A stretch of 64,000 bases of DNA, taken from the NCBI RefSeq assembly GCF_020497125.1, contig NC_059084.1, positions 9,885,501 to 9,949,500 of the forward strand, written 5' to 3'. Of the stretch, positions 12,801 to 27,800 are shown piece by piece. Below the pieces are notes generated by a model, which worked only from the letters and a program-made list of their open reading frames with translations, searched no databases and had not been told where the DNA came from. The position numbers and the translations under genes are program-made. Each line of letters opens with the position of its first letter. Position 1 is the first letter of the stretch. This stretch comes from Mauremys mutica. Its lineage: Eukaryota; Chordata; Testudines; Geoemydidae.

Positions 12801-15800
12801 GGGGGCTGCCACCCACCATTTTTTCCCTATTGGCGCCTATGATCCCAATTACATGTTAACCTTGCCTAATCAGCTTCATAGGGTATACAGATTATTTAAA
12901 AACAAACAAACAATTTGGAATCCCTGTGGTGAATTTTTTTTGTCCATTTTTATTTTATTTTTTCTTAGATAAGAAAAGGCGTTTCTAAAGATTCCAGAGA
13001 TTCCTTCTGCACTTCATTCTCATTCTTTTCATTGTCATGTATTTCAGTGTACCACATTTCTTACAAGTGAATGTGGACCAACATCCTTGCCATACAAATC
13101 ATGGACCATATTGTCCCATCCTTCTGTGCAGATGGAGGGAATGAAAGCAGTCAAATCCTGGTTGGGGGAGCCTCAGTAGGAAACAGTGCTGCTTTGGTGG
13201 CTTTCTCTCAACCTTGCAAAAGTCCCTCTATAGGATTTGGGATCCTTGAGTTGAGGAAGAGAGAGAATGGTACAACAGATGTTGTCTACATCACCTCTCC
13301 CATAAAGTAGCGGGCTTTCTGTGAACATAATAGTGCATTCTTTAGCAGGACATTAATGAACCTCACCCACCTCCATGATGCGGAACATCCCTTAAGGGGA
13401 ATTCTAGTACCAGTGGCTTCGAGAGGAATCACTGAGCACAACTACACAAGAAGAATTTGCAGCCAAGGAGCCAGACGTTTCTGTGACCCAAAGCCATTGT
13501 GGGACTCCACATAGATGGTCATGTGCCTCTGGATATCCTAATATTTGCTGGTTTGAAGAATTTAACTCCCTATTACTTGTGTGGATTAGAAAACTGCTCT
13601 TCCCTAAGCACCATTTGATGGAAGAATTCATAATAAACTCATCTGGTGCAAAGTTGAAGTCTTTTCCACTATGTGGGAGTAACCTCAGTTGAGGATTATA
13701 TAACCTTGTGATCTTAATGTTTTATTTGTGATTCATATAAAAAGATGAAACAGTTTAGAAGGTAGAGCAAGTGTATATTTTACATTAATTATTTGTGTTT
13801 TGTAGGGATTTACCAAGAAGCAAGCCGCATCAGTTGCCAAAACATCAGTTCATATAATTTTTGATGAAAGTGGATCACAAGTACGTTACACAGTTCTGGT
13901 TGGGAAATTATTTTAATCATGAGGATTTTCAGACCCAAATCATGTGTCTTTTCAGGGGCCTTACACAGTTGAGAGACGCTGCCATAAATGGTGAATTTTG
14001 TTAGATGGATTTCTCTGTTGGTTATAGCGATCATGATCCAACCTAAAGACATTTAACATGGTATTTCTCTTATGTTGATGTTCTCCAATTGTCAGCAATT
14101 CTCTTGCTTATTAGCCAGTTTGGTTGTTATAAATCACCGTAAGAACAGAGGGGCTTTTAAGGCAGATAGTAAATGGTTGGAAAATAGATAACCAAAATAG
14201 ATAACATAACAAACTTTTTTTAATTTTGTTTTCTTAAATAGAAATCTTGTATTTATTTTTTCAAAATGCTGCAGCAACATGCAAATCATAAAGCTGTTTA
14301 GACAAAATCTATGCAAAGAAAACACACTGAGTGGCTATGATAACAATGAGTACGATTCAGGAAACTGTCCATATTCAGGATAGCACTTAGATGTTTTCCT
14401 GAATAGGAATGGACTTAAGCACATGTTTAAGTGTTTTCCAGAATTGGAGCCACTAGGCTTCCACACTCCTTAAATTTCCCACCAGTGGCAGCAATGGTGG
14501 GAGTTATGCTATAGACGGGGCTCCAAGAAGCTGCTGACATTTTAATAACTAGGTTGTCTAACACTTTTATAGCTGGCCTATACAAATATGGTGAGTACCA
14601 CTGATATACACTAATACATTGTTTGCAATGTTAGCAACACTGGAAAATTTTAGGAGGAAAATGTAGTATAGACAAGGCCAAAATATACAGATGTAGTAAG
14701 GATGTGGGGAACTGCATAGGAAATCATTAAAACATTCTGAGTCAGGAACTTTGAAAGCAAACCAATTGAAGTAGAGTTTTTAGTGTCTCAATTCATTCTG
14801 TATTTTTCCCTTTACTTTTTTGCGCCACATTCCACATAAACCCCTACTCACCTTGCATGTAGGAAGACAGTCGTGAGAGAAGCTGTAGTGGTGGACCAGA
14901 ATCACATACAAAAGATTGTAAACAGTGATTGTTGCCGCAGTATTAATTAGGGCCTGTTCTTGTAAACTCTCCCACTTGTCTAGTCATATTGCATGTGAAA
15001 AGTTTAATTGATGTTAACAGGGCTACTATTTAAGTAAGGTTTTGTGGAATTGTGTTTTTTTAATTTATTTTAAAATAATATATTAAACATTACATGTGAT
15101 GTCATTTTCCCCAAAATACTGAGTAGGTTCTTGTACCAGAAAGTCAATTGTCACCTTGCTTGAAAGAAAAATCAGGAATGGAAGGGAAATCCAGTAAGTT
15201 TGTAAAACAACAACTTCCTGTACAACAAAGGAATAGGAATAAAAAAACTAACCAAGACAACTGCAAAAATATTCAATCTAAGGTAAGTTTGTTTATCAAA
15301 ACAGAAATAGTTTAGCATAAATAAAAATTAAATTAAATTCTTGGTTATAGAGCCATGACTAATATATTGTAGTTACACTGCAGTTCATAGACTTCAAGGT
15401 TAGAAGGAACCATAATGATCATCTAGTCTGACCTCCTGCACCTTGCAGGTCACAGAACCTCACCCACCCACTCCTGTAATAGACTCATAACCTCTGGGTG
15501 AGTTACTGAAAACCTCAAATCATGATTTAAAGGATTCAAGTTAAAGAGAATCCACCATTTACTGTACTTTAAACCAGCAAGTGACGCATGCCTCTTGCTA
15601 CAGAGGAAGGCAAAATAAAACCCCAGGGTCTCTGTCAATCTGACCTGGAGGAAAATTCCTTCCCGACCCTAGATATGGTGATCAATTAGACTCTGGGCAT
15701 ATTGGCAAGGCCCACCAGCTGGACACCTGGGAAGGAATTCACTGTAGTAACTCAGAGCCCTTCCCATCTAGTGTCTAATCTCCAGCCATTAGGGATATTT

Positions 15801-18800
15801 GCTACTAGCAGTTGCAGAATGGCTATGTGCCACTGTAGGCAACCTCATCATTCCATCCTCTCCATAAATTTATCAAGCTGAGTCTCGAAACCTGTTAGGT
15901 TTTTTGCCCTCACTGCTCCCCTTTGAAGGCTGTTCTGGAACTTCACTCCTCTGATTGTTAGAAACCTTCATCTAATTTCAAGCCTAAACTTGTTGATGCC
16001 AGTTTATGTTCATTTGTTCTCATGCCAACATTGGTATTTAACTTAATACTAATTATCACTAAGCTATATAATTGAAGGTTAACCATCTTTCTGAATTTTT
16101 AGCTTTTTGGTTTAAAAATTAATACAATAGAAAATGTTTTTAAATAGGCCCCTTGCAACTCTGAGATGAATCTTTAGAATTTTTTCTTTATTTGTTTTAT
16201 ATATTTGTGTATCCTGTGGTAGATGGAAGTTTAAATATATTTTAACCCCTTGCTGGCCTGTTAATAACCTTCAGTATTAATATTTCTCACTAGAGTCAGG
16301 TTTCTCTCTCTCACACATACACTTGTGCATGCATACACCTGCACACAGAGTGCAGCTCTAGGTGAGCATGTGAGAAGCCTGCAAAGAGGATCTGCATCCC
16401 TTGTGTATGCAAAGCACAACTCTGTGTGGATCTTCCTGTGCATAGGGGATACTGTAAGCTAGGCCATGGGAGGAACAGAATCAGTGAATTTGTGAGTACA
16501 TAGGTCCACTAGTCATTATTCCACACAGTGGTTCTGCAGCCTTAAAGTTACAAATATGGCAACTGAGTGGCTCTACTGCTGCATCATAGCCTACTTGATG
16601 GATTCTGACACCAGTGGAACTCCTTGTAGTCATCCAGTTACTTGTGCTATGTATTGAGAAGAGGATTTGTCCCTTGCTGAATTACTTCAGAAAATCCCAA
16701 CTCCTGATCTCAGTTACAAATTACATGCTAATTAAAACTCATTATTTCATGTCACAATATTCTCTTAGTATTTGAGAAGTAAAACTTTAAACATTGCCAT
16801 CAGCACAGAGTGCAAAAATTGAGTTATTGTTAGTTAAAATATCAAATGACTTCAAAAAATATAAAAAAACCCACAGTGTCCTAAGCTGTGGTATTAAAAT
16901 GAATTGTTTGTTTTTTATGCATTTCAAGATTACTACGCCTACTAAACGGAAAGTGTCTGAAGCATCAGTGATTGTCCCAGGTACTGGTAGACTGCCTCTG
17001 AGGAGCCCTTTGGTATTTGTCAATACGTGTAAGTTGACATTTTTTTTAATGTTAAAAATATGTTTAAAATAGTTTTTATACTTTATTTGTAATTTTAAAC
17101 TAATTTCTTTACCTGAGGCATTATGTGCTGGTAGTTAACACTTCCTAGAGAAAAACTTGCATTATGTTACCACAATCAGGCATGACCTATTATATGTTTG
17201 TGGAGATGGAAACAAGGCTAAAATGTTATTCATGGGATCTCCTCAGCAAATGCATAATCCTTAAGTTTCTATGCCATACTACTCAAAGACCTGAAGAGAT
17301 TCTGAAGTGAAAATTGTAAGGAACTCTTCCACCTTCGTTGGCATATTAAGTATCATTTTCAGGAAACTCAAATATAAATAAGTGGCATTTCATAAAGATA
17401 TTGGGCAGCATTCTCAGGAATGTGTACAATGTCTACAGCAATCACAGTGAATCACATTCGTACATCCATCAACCAAACTTTACTCTTGTCTTCTTGACAA
17501 GGCACATCACCAGCTTTGTGAGAGTCATTCAGCAGCACCTTTTCCCTAACACTTTTTGTGTGTATCTTCAAGAACAATTTGACTATCTTGCTGACCGATG
17601 AGGTGTGGGAGCACTGCAGGTCTGGGTAGAAGAAACCAGGTCTAGAACTGCTTACATTCTCTTCAGAAGAGAATCACTGATTGAGGAGGAAGTGGGGGAG
17701 AACCTTTCCCTAGTCACTCCTGGCTCTCCTCCAGGATCTACCATCTTCCCACTAGCAAACCCACTAGCAGTCTCCCATCACTTGCTCCTTTCCCTTTACA
17801 CAGAAGCTGCGTAGGAGAAAGGCCAGTAAGAGCTCAAATGTGACAGGAGAGGAACTGGTGATTGAGGAACATTTGTTGACTTAGCTTTCTCACAGAATCC
17901 CCTCAAATGCACAGTATCCTCATACTATGTATAACATACAAAGCTAAGTTAAAAGAATAATGAAGTTGCAAAGCCAAGCTTTCAAAAGTTAGGAAATACC
18001 AGAATTAAGGTTGCCTATGCTACCTTTGGTTGATTCATCTGTGCATATGCATTATGATACAGACTTTAGTTACATGATCACGTGCTCTTTTTCATAGGAC
18101 TCATGCTTCTTTCAGTACACAAAATCCCTATCTTCTTATCCAGTAGTGTAGCTTCCTTAATTTCACAGGTCAATTTTCACTTGTGTGATATCAGAATTAG
18201 GCTAAAATTGTTTAAAACTTTATTAAATGAATGTAGTGATGAGAAACAGCCTTTAAATGTTGCGATGCCACTGGGTTTGCAATAATTTTAATGGACAAAA
18301 GTAAAATTAACAAGACTTTGGTTTGTTTTCAGCAACTCCCCGAAAGGCCCGCTTTAAACTACCTTTGCAAATGATGAGCTCTTCTGAAAAAAATAACGTG
18401 AGCGGAATAAAGAAATTAGATCTAAAGCATACTGGACCACATATATCTTCTATTGCTGACTCTCTTAAAAGGCGTAATGTTGCCGCAGAAAAAGTAAGTT
18501 TTTAGAAAAGAATAATCCATTTTCATCTTTTCTTTTCTTCATAATACTTATTAGTCTCATCAGGTTTTGTGCTGATACAAAAGTGGTCTTGTAGAGCTCC
18601 ATTTTTTTTCTCTAAATCCTTTTTTTCCTCTAAATCCTGTCTTGTTTCAGATTCATGCTTTCAGCTGGCTAAAACTGAGCAGTACTCCTACTGGCAAACA
18701 AGGATACCTATAAAATTATGTTTGCAGTTTTATCTGTATTGGGCCCAGGATATTAGAGAACCAAGATGCATCTGTAAAATTATTCTAAGATCTGCATTTT

Positions 18801-21800
18801 ATCCCTTAAGGCTGACCATACCTACTCTCACCCTCTGGCAAACTTGCTTTTTCCTTTCCCATCCTCAGACACGATCTGTCAATTTTTTATCCATTGGAGT
18901 CTCCGGTTCACTCAGCATAATAGTCCCCATATGCTATAGTGTTCAAAGGTTAATGAGCTTTCTTGGACTAATAGGATAGTTTTACATTACTGACATTTAA
19001 TACAGAAAACATTTACATGCATTAATTTTTAAATTGCAAAACAGATTTTCTTTGAAGTGAACACATTTTTACTGCAAAGTTTCCAGGACAATGCAAATCT
19101 AAAGAAATTGAGACGATAAAGGTGTGGCCTATTTATATCCAGCCTCTACCTATGCAATGCTATCAAAACACAACAACCAAAGATTTTTAGTGCCAAATTT
19201 TTAGACAGTTTAATTGTCCAATTGTGTTTCTACTTTGTGAACACAATTACTACAGATGTTTGGGCAAATCAGATAGTTGCATGATCAAATGGATTAGGCT
19301 TGTTTCTACACACAATCCCTGAGTTTGTGTGAGCATATTTTGTGCATTAATTTAATTATGCACCTAATTCTCTGGAAAACCATCCCTTGAACTGTTCAAC
19401 TTTATTAAAACTCCACTGTCATTATGAAATATTGTTTGTTCCTTAAAATAGCATCATCTACATCTGTGAAATGCCATTGTCTTCATATGGTATCATTGAC
19501 ATTTCTGCAAACTGATGGCCAGGCCCAAAGCCCATTGAAGTTAATGGAAGCACTCTTGTTTACTTCATTGTGCTTTGGATCAGACCCTGAAACTAAAGGT
19601 TAATGGGGTTGCACAGATTCACTGAGTATTTAACCTGAAGACACTGGTTTTGCACTGGTGTAGCTGAGGGAATAATTTGCCCTAAAGAATCTCTCTTACT
19701 GGTATGAGATGAAAATATCTCAGTTTGACTGTCAGAACCATGTTGAGTTTGTGGGGCTTGGAGGTGAAAAAACATCTTTTTACTTCAATTTGAGCAAATG
19801 TCATATAGAAATTCCTGAGACACAATGAATATGTAAAAATGATATTTTGGGATTCCAAAACAATTTTTCAGGGTAGAACCACACTGTCTGAAAAACATTT
19901 TGTAAGAGTCAGAAAAATAGTTTTCCAAAATTTATTCTTTAATAGTAAAATTACTTCCTTACTTAACATTACTGACTTCTGCTTTTTAGGGTAGAGATGG
20001 CTGTGTACTGGACAATGTATTTTGTGAGACTCAGAAGAATATCAGCAAAACAAAAATCAGAAATGAGGCAAAACTACCTGAAAAGGTTTTGGGAGTCATT
20101 ATTTTCTAACATTTAAAAAACCTTCTATTCTAAATAAAATGTATTTTTGTATATCTCCACGCCAATATATTTTTTGTAATTTTTCAGCAGCATATGTCAG
20201 CTGAAAAAGTTTTGGAAATGATACAAAATGAGGCAGACAGTGAGATCAGCCAAAAACAAACACTACGTAAGTATTTCTGCAAATTTTGACAATACTATTT
20301 TTAAATCATTCTCTTTTCATATTTTTACAAAAGAAACTGAGAAAATTAATGTTTAATGTCAAATTTAATATATGTTTCATTTAGATGAACTACTAGATAT
20401 TGTTCCCGATTCTCAGCCAGTAGGCAGAAATGACAAACCTTTGTAAGTATTAAAACAAACAGTTATTTAGGATTTTTTTTATCTTTAAAAAAACAAAACA
20501 AAACTTTTGAAAGCTATATGTGCAAGTATTTCCAAAGACAGTGTGTTTCTGAGATTTTTTTATAATGATCTCCAGAGATCTCTTCCAGCCCTACATTTTT
20601 ATGATATTAACATTAATTAATCAGCAGTGTTTTTATTTGTAAACCTGTTACATTTAGCAATAATGACCAAATTTCTGCAATTTAGTGTAAATAAAAAAAG
20701 ATTGTTTTTGTAGATTGCCTGGTCTTTTGGAAAGTTCTGCTGATGAAAATAAAATCTGGAAAAAACAGGCATGCTCTGTACCTGAGAAGCTTATAATGAA
20801 GTGTGACAAGCAGAAGAGAAGTACATCATCAGGACATACATTCCAACAAGGTTAAGCTTATGCCCTGTTAGTAATAAGTATTTATGAATGGCAAATTAAG
20901 TTTTTTATATTCAAACTTTTTTATGTTTTTATCTTAAACATTTTTATTTTTTGTTTGCATTAGTTCCTGTTCTCAGTGAAAGAGCTGCCAAACAAAAAGC
21001 TTTCTATTCAATATTTGAAAGTACTTCTCCAAAACAACAAGCTCAGAGTACAAAAATATCAAAGAAGCAACAAAATGAAACCGAAAAACCAGAAGAAAAC
21101 TGCATAAGACACAGAGGACAAACGCTAAACAGTTCTAACAAATTAGAACAGAAAATACTAAGTACAGAGGCAAAAGAAGTTCCCACCACACCTGAAACCT
21201 CTTTTAAATCAGTTCATCCTACTAAAATGACTGAAAAATCTCTGGGATATTCAACGAAATTAGTGTTGGCCAGAAATTCTAAGGAGGAAGTTGATGTTTC
21301 TTTTAGAAAAGGGGCTACAAATCATAAAAAATCTGAGAAGGTGATAGACTCTCATTTTGGTTCCTCCGACTTAGCAATAAAGGGAATGGTATAGTTTCAG
21401 TCTTCTCTCTACCATGTTTTCAATATTTCAATGTAGCCTCAATAGCATATTTTTAATTCTACTTATTTCTAAATTTGTTCATCATTTGATTTACACTAAT
21501 GCAGATGAATAAGGGGTCTACCATATTTTCAAATGTAACTCATTTGTATATATGTTTTGTGCTGAAAATTTAAAATATTAATCTGTTTTGATTTCAGGGG
21601 GTTCTTTTTGTTTAAAAATATGAACCAGTCCTTTGTTCTGGTGGCACTTGTGACTGTTACAATTTAAATCAAGATCCCTGATGAAACATCACAGTGCAAG
21701 CCCAACCCTGTTTAAATATTGGGTCAGAGACAGGATTTTAAACTTTGTCCATTAAATATCGCTGGTTTACTGATAAAAATGTCCAGATTGTTGCCACTTG

Positions 21801-24800
21801 CATCGAAAGCTATGGTCATTTTGTGGGGAAATTTCTGTGAGGGCTTCCTTATATTGTTCAAGTAGAGGGGTGTGATTTTCTTCCTGTGGAAAAGCTGCCC
21901 TCAAGCCTGATGAATCCTGAGGGATCCGTGGGTGTCGAGTGCCAACTACATGGAGTCTTTGTACCCTAACTGCAGCTCTGCCCTTTTATTGTACAACGTT
22001 TACTGTCAAAGTTAATAGGTTATTTACAGAGTCTGTTGTTACAGAAAGCAAAATCTAAAGAAATGGCTGAAACAATAGAATCAATAATAAGTAAAATCAG
22101 TGACAGATATAAACAAAAGGATGATATCGAACATGCAAGAAAAGCAAGAGAATTTTTAGCTAATAACAGGTATAGTATAAATTGTTTTCTTATAATACTT
22201 TGAACAGCTTGATTGTGACTTACTTCCTTGTGCACTTGCAATAAAGAAAGAGCACATAAAGCCTCTATGGGCAGGTCTACACTAAGGGCGGGGGTCGAAC
22301 TATGGTACGCAAGTTCAGCTACGTGAATAGCGTAGCTGAACTCGAAGTACCCTAATTCGAACTACTTACCCGTCCAGACGCCGCGGGATCGAAGTCCGCG
22401 GCTCCAAGGTCGACTCCGCCACCGCCTTTTGCAGTGGTGGAGTACCGGAGTCGACCGCGGCGCTTCCGGAGTTCGAACTATCGCGTCTAGATCAGACGCG
22501 ATAGTTCGAACTCCGAGAAGTCGAACTCACCGCGTCGACCCGGACGGTAAGTGTAGACTAGCCCTATGCAGCCTAGTTGGGTTTATCCAGATCATAAAGC
22601 TGTGTGAGAAGGTGGAGGACAAGCTCAGCTAGGCTGCTACTCCCCAGTTTGAGTAAGGATTTTGAAGCGAGCCTCCCAGCCCAAGTTGATAGACTTGGGC
22701 TCCTCTCGGGCTCTAAAAATAGCTGTATAGACAGAGCCTGAGCTCCAGCCTAAGCTTTAAACTTTAAAGTGCTGCCTGTACTTCTATTTTTAGAGCACTA
22801 GCAGAGGAACTGTGACGCTCAGAGTTCCTTTAAAGACTACAATAGTTTGTGATGTAAACTTAATCACATAAAGGTGTGATTTTTAGAGATGCTTAACCCC
22901 TGCATCTTCGATAGACTTAGTGGGACCAGTTGTTGCTCAGCACCTTTGAGAATCGGGTCATAAATCACAATTTAAATAAATTTTATATTTATCTAATTGT
23001 GAACAAATGCATCAATATATGTTGTAAAATTGGTTATGAAAATTATTTCAAAAAATGAAAACAGTAAAACAAAATAACTTGAGGTTATGTTTATATCATA
23101 ACTCATGATATTTGGCAGTTATGGGTTTGTAACTTAGTTCATTTTAAGTACTATTTGTTTGCAGGCAGTTCCTGCCCAGCTCTCCCTGGAATTGATTCTC
23201 TTCTGCTATGCAGAAATGGAGAATGCTAGGAATTTTGGGCATTGGAATGTATAGTCAATGGTTCTGTGACTATGCAGATTTTCAGCACTACCTATCCCAG
23301 TATGTTAGGGGTGCAGACGTTGCTGCCTGGGGATGAAGAATTCTGGGATAAATTTTTCACCAGTGTAGCTCCCCGCTACTGTATCAGTTTACACTGCAGA
23401 GAACTGGGGCCTTTGTTTCTAGTGCAGAAAACCTACACAAAGAGCGGTGACTTGGGGGTAACATTTTTAAGAGCCTAACACACTGAAATCAATGGGAGTC
23501 TGGCACCTAGCTGTGTCTGAAAATCCATCTAGGCATTGAAATACCTTTAAAAATCTGACAGGCTCCATGAAAATTTTACTCATAGGCTCCTAAATCACTT
23601 AGTTTAAAAATTTTATCCAAAGCATTGAAAGTCAGTGGGACTTTGACCCTTGTGGTCTAATTCACTTTTGAAAATGAGACTTAGGCTTAAGTCACTTAGG
23701 CTCTTTTCATAATTTTATCTTTTGAGCTTTGTGCAGTAATGAGAATTTGGGCCTATTGGAAAAAAAATTGAAGTTGCCTGGATTTGGCTTATAATTGTGC
23801 AGTTTGTTTGTAGACTACGTTCTAAGTTACTAGAATTTTAAGACATATTTTTACTATATAAAGTCATGTTATCTTAGAATCTGTTATTGAAGAATGCTGA
23901 TACACTATACAAGCAAATATTTTCTTATCTCATGGTTTTCATTTATGTTAGTAATATATTGAACACATTTTTGGTATGCATTTGATGGTATTTGATTTAT
24001 TTTTTTTTAGGTCATGTTTAAATAAGTCTGGTTTCAAAGTCAGTAAGGTACATTTACTGTTTTTGTTTTTTTTACATAGAAATTTCATCTGAAAGTTGAT
24101 ATCTACTAGAATCTACGATAAAATCTTGTTGTTCATAGCATTTTTCATACTTGAAATATCTCAGTGTACTTTAGAAAGCAATGAGGAATAAAATGATATA
24201 AAAATATGGTAGTCGGTAGATGCTCCACAATAGTTCACTAGCATTCCTGAATATGAAATCTCTCTTCTTTAAAAAGGACTTTTTTCCAAGTCACAGGGTT
24301 TATTCCCAGTCATTTTAAAAAATGATAATGGACTATTTAATTTGCATCTCCATCTGTATATCCAAGAGTGACAGGCATATGGGACCATAATTTTAACATC
24401 CCATCCAAAACTGGTACATTGCTGCACCTAGCCACCTTATTTCTTCACAGCAGTGTCAGTTCACATGTTGGTGTGTTTTTTATAGCTATTCAATAATGCT
24501 TAATGTGATTCCTTAATAATACCACCTATAACAGAGGCGGGCAAACTACAGCCTGCCTGGCCCCTGAGCTCCTGGCTGGCCCCGGCCGTCCCCTGCTGTC
24601 TCCTCTCCCTCTCAGCCTCAGCTTGCCGTGCCAGCAGCGCAGCTGGCTCCAGCCGGGCGGCGCGGCTCAGGAGCAGATTTGCCAATGAATGCAGGGTGCC
24701 CTAGCACAGGCCCCCCCAACAACAGGGGGACCCAGGGCTGGGCACTCAGGCAGCTCAGCACCAGCACACCCCCTCCAGGGGGGAGGGGCTGCACTGTGGG

Positions 24801-27800
24801 GGGCGGGAGTGCGGGTAATGTGGGTGGAGGACTCAGGAGAAGCACCAGGCGGCTGCGCAGCCGGCTGGAGAGAAGCGGCACTTTGAAGGGGAAACCGCCG
24901 CTTCTCTCCAGCTGTGCAGCTGCCCCTGCTCCTCCTGAGTCCTCTGCCCATGTTCGTAGGGCCACATTCTGATAGGGGCTGGGGCGGGGTGGTGAATGAG
25001 GGAGAGTTCCAGGGGGTGGTTAGGGGCAGGGGGTCCCGGGAGGGGGCAGTCAGGTGACAAGGAATGGTGACGTTGTCAGTCAGGTGACGTTGGATGGGTT
25101 GGGGGTTTCGAAAGGGGCAGTCAGGGGGCTGGAAGTGGGGAGAAAGCTGTTTGGGGGGGCACAGCCTTCCCTACGCAGCCCTCCCATACCGTTTCGCAAC
25201 CCCGATGTCGCCCTCGGGGCAAAAAGTTTTCCTACACCTGACCTATAATAATAGTGACTGATACTTATATAACACCTATCAGCAAGAATTCTCAAAATTC
25301 ATGACAAATTTTACAAACTAATTTTGTGACAAACTGAGGTGTGAATCTATCCCACAGTAGTCTGTTGCACACTAATTGTCTGTGTCCCTGCAGATGTGCA
25401 CTAAAAGTTCTTCAAGTGCTTGTTCATGTCGATTCCAATCAGGTGTGTGCACACATACACTTGCACGGTAGCCAGAAGATTTTTCTCATAGCCGCATCCT
25501 TCGGGTTGGTCCGGGCACCCCCTGGAGTCGCACCTTCATGGCACTCAATTTAGAACCCTGCTGACCCACCACCCCCTCTTACCGCCAGTGACGGTAGACT
25601 GGAACTTCCAGTAGCCCTTGCTTTAGCAAGCACGTTCAACTCCAGTTGTTTGTATATAGTTAGTTTATCTTAGTAGTTATTGATTAGAGTTGTTGGGGGT
25701 CTCTACCCCCCTTCCAACCCTCCAGAACCATGGTATGCCATGGTCCCCGGGATTTAACAAACTGTGGTCAGCACGAAGCACATGCTAAAGAGTGATTCAC
25801 ACTCCGTGTTTATGGTGCCTTGAGGAGGATCACCAAAAGGATCGCTGTAAGATCTGTCGTAAGTTCCGCCCTAGAATTCTTAAAGAAAGGGAGCAGCGGC
25901 CTAAAGTGATCCTCATGAAGGCAGCTCTAAGCCCCCATTCGGATCCGGGCTCAGGTGGCTCGTCTCCTAACACTTCCTTGTCGACGACGAGTGCCCCAGC
26001 ACCGTCACCAAGTTTGGTGCCAAAAAAGGACACCTCCCGGGATGCTCGGCACCAACACGGCATCTCCCGAGGTCTAGCAGAGAGCAGGCACCGGTCTCAC
26101 TTGCTGGCACCTCAGAAGAAAAAGAAGCCGAAAAGTCGGTCACCTCCGGCTAAATCTAAGGAAGGGAAATCCCAGGTGGGCCACAGCTCAAAATCCCTGT
26201 CAAGGCAGTTGAGTCTGGGGCCCCCACATTCACCGGTCCCTGCGGGCCAGCAGATGCCACTTCCTTCAACACCGGAAGTTTTCGAAGTTTTCGAAGCTGC
26301 TCAGGATCTGCTGCACCTTACGGCAATCCTACCCTGCCCCTAGGTGCAGTCAAGAGGGAAGCTGGCAATGATGTCCAGGTATTTCCCCCTCTCCACGACC
26401 TTCAGCACCAGCCCACTCTGACAGAGAGCCTAGTAGCTCCCCAAGCTCTTGATGCTCAAGGCACCAAAGCTCAGCTCCTCCATGATCTTCAATCTCGGAG
26501 TCAGAGTCTGACTCCTACCACTCTTGGAGGAGTAGGAGCTGATGATCGAGGTCAAGGTGAGACAGACCAGAGCCCCAGGTGTGGCCACCGCAGTGGCAGA
26601 ATCCACCACAGTGGCCATTCTGGACCCCCTGGGCCTTTCACTAAAGCCAGGGAGGGAACAAAGGGCACTGCTCCACAGTGTCTTCGGTGGTCTCAGTCAC
26701 ATTCGTCCTGATGCCAACTGTGCAGCTCGCCTCAGCACCTATCTACACGCTAATGCCATTGGCTCCATCACCATCGCCGGCACTAGTGACTCTTTCAACC
26801 TCGGCGCCCACAGCATTTTCAGCACTGATGATGACCTCGGCACCGACAGCGGCATAGACAATGGCCCAGCCACCTTTGTCGGCTCAGGCAGCTGGTTTGG
26901 CACTGGCTCCTTCCAACACCGAGTTCAGCATTGACAGCCCTGGCACCAACGGGCACTCCATCAGCACCAACGTTCCCCTGAGATTCCCAAGAGTCGGAGG
27001 ACCCTTTGGGAGCTGATGGCAGGGAGCATCTGCTGCTTATAAGAGTTTCCTCCTCCTCGTCTTCAGACGAGGCATTGGCAGGCACAGCCATAGCCTCAGA
27101 ACTTGAGGACAACAGGGTGCTACATCAGTTGCTGCGAAGGCCTGCTTAAGATTTGGGCATTAAGGCTGAGGAGCTGGTTGAGGAGGCTGATCCCATGGTG
27201 GATATCCTCACCCCCTCAGGTCCTTCTCGTATTGCCCTACCACTTATTAAGACTATTGTGGGTACCATCAAGACCTTGTGGCAGACTCCAGCTTCCTTGC
27301 CACCCACTGCCAAGTGCAACGAGAGGTGTTTTTTCATGCCCTCCAAGGGGTACAAACCTTTTTCCTCCTCCCACTTCCTGACTCTCTTGTTGTGGACACT
27401 GCTAATCAGTGTGAGCAGCAGCGTTTCTAGGAGCCCTCCCTTAAAAAGAGGGAGGCTAAGCAACTTGACCTTGTCAGGAGAAAGGTCTACTCTACGGGGG
27501 TCTTCAGCTCTGTATTTTGAACCAGCAGTCCATCATCAACAGGTGTTCTTATAACACCTTCTAACCCTGTGGTCAGCCGGTTCTTAAAAGGGCTCGACAG
27601 GCTATACCCTAGCGTCCATCAGCGTGTCCCTGCCTGGGACCTCAACCTGGTCCTTTCTAGGCTCATGGGACATCCCTTTCAACCATTAGCAACATGCTCA
27701 TTGCTCTACGTCTCTTACAAGGTAGCGTTCCTGGTAACAATAACCTTGGCCAAGAGAACCTCAGGACCCTAACATCAGAGTCTCCTTACACCATGTTCTA

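Larger units (their letters stand above)
11812..15126. other. Introns around exon 9, beyond listed elements
   Basis: 11812-12483 and 12842-13805 show no recognisable element. 13881-15126 has one old palindromic repeat near 14.4 kb. Short open frames here are not bounded by splice sites. Confidence 0.35.
16041..19989. other. Introns of exons 10-13, mostly unexplained
   Basis: Outside exons 11 and 12 and the listed repeats nothing is supported. 16300-16450 is a CA/TG-rich patch. 18560-18980 has a longer open stretch with no protein family resemblance. Confidence 0.35.

Noticed and set aside
12483..12859. Pro-rich frames on both strands
   Set aside because: They coincide with the C-rich hAT element 12484-12841; composition artefact.
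24618..25295. Several overlapping Pro/Gly/Ala-rich frames
   Set aside because: They fall inside a GC-rich non-autonomous hAT element with proven borders, on both strands, with no conserved motif.
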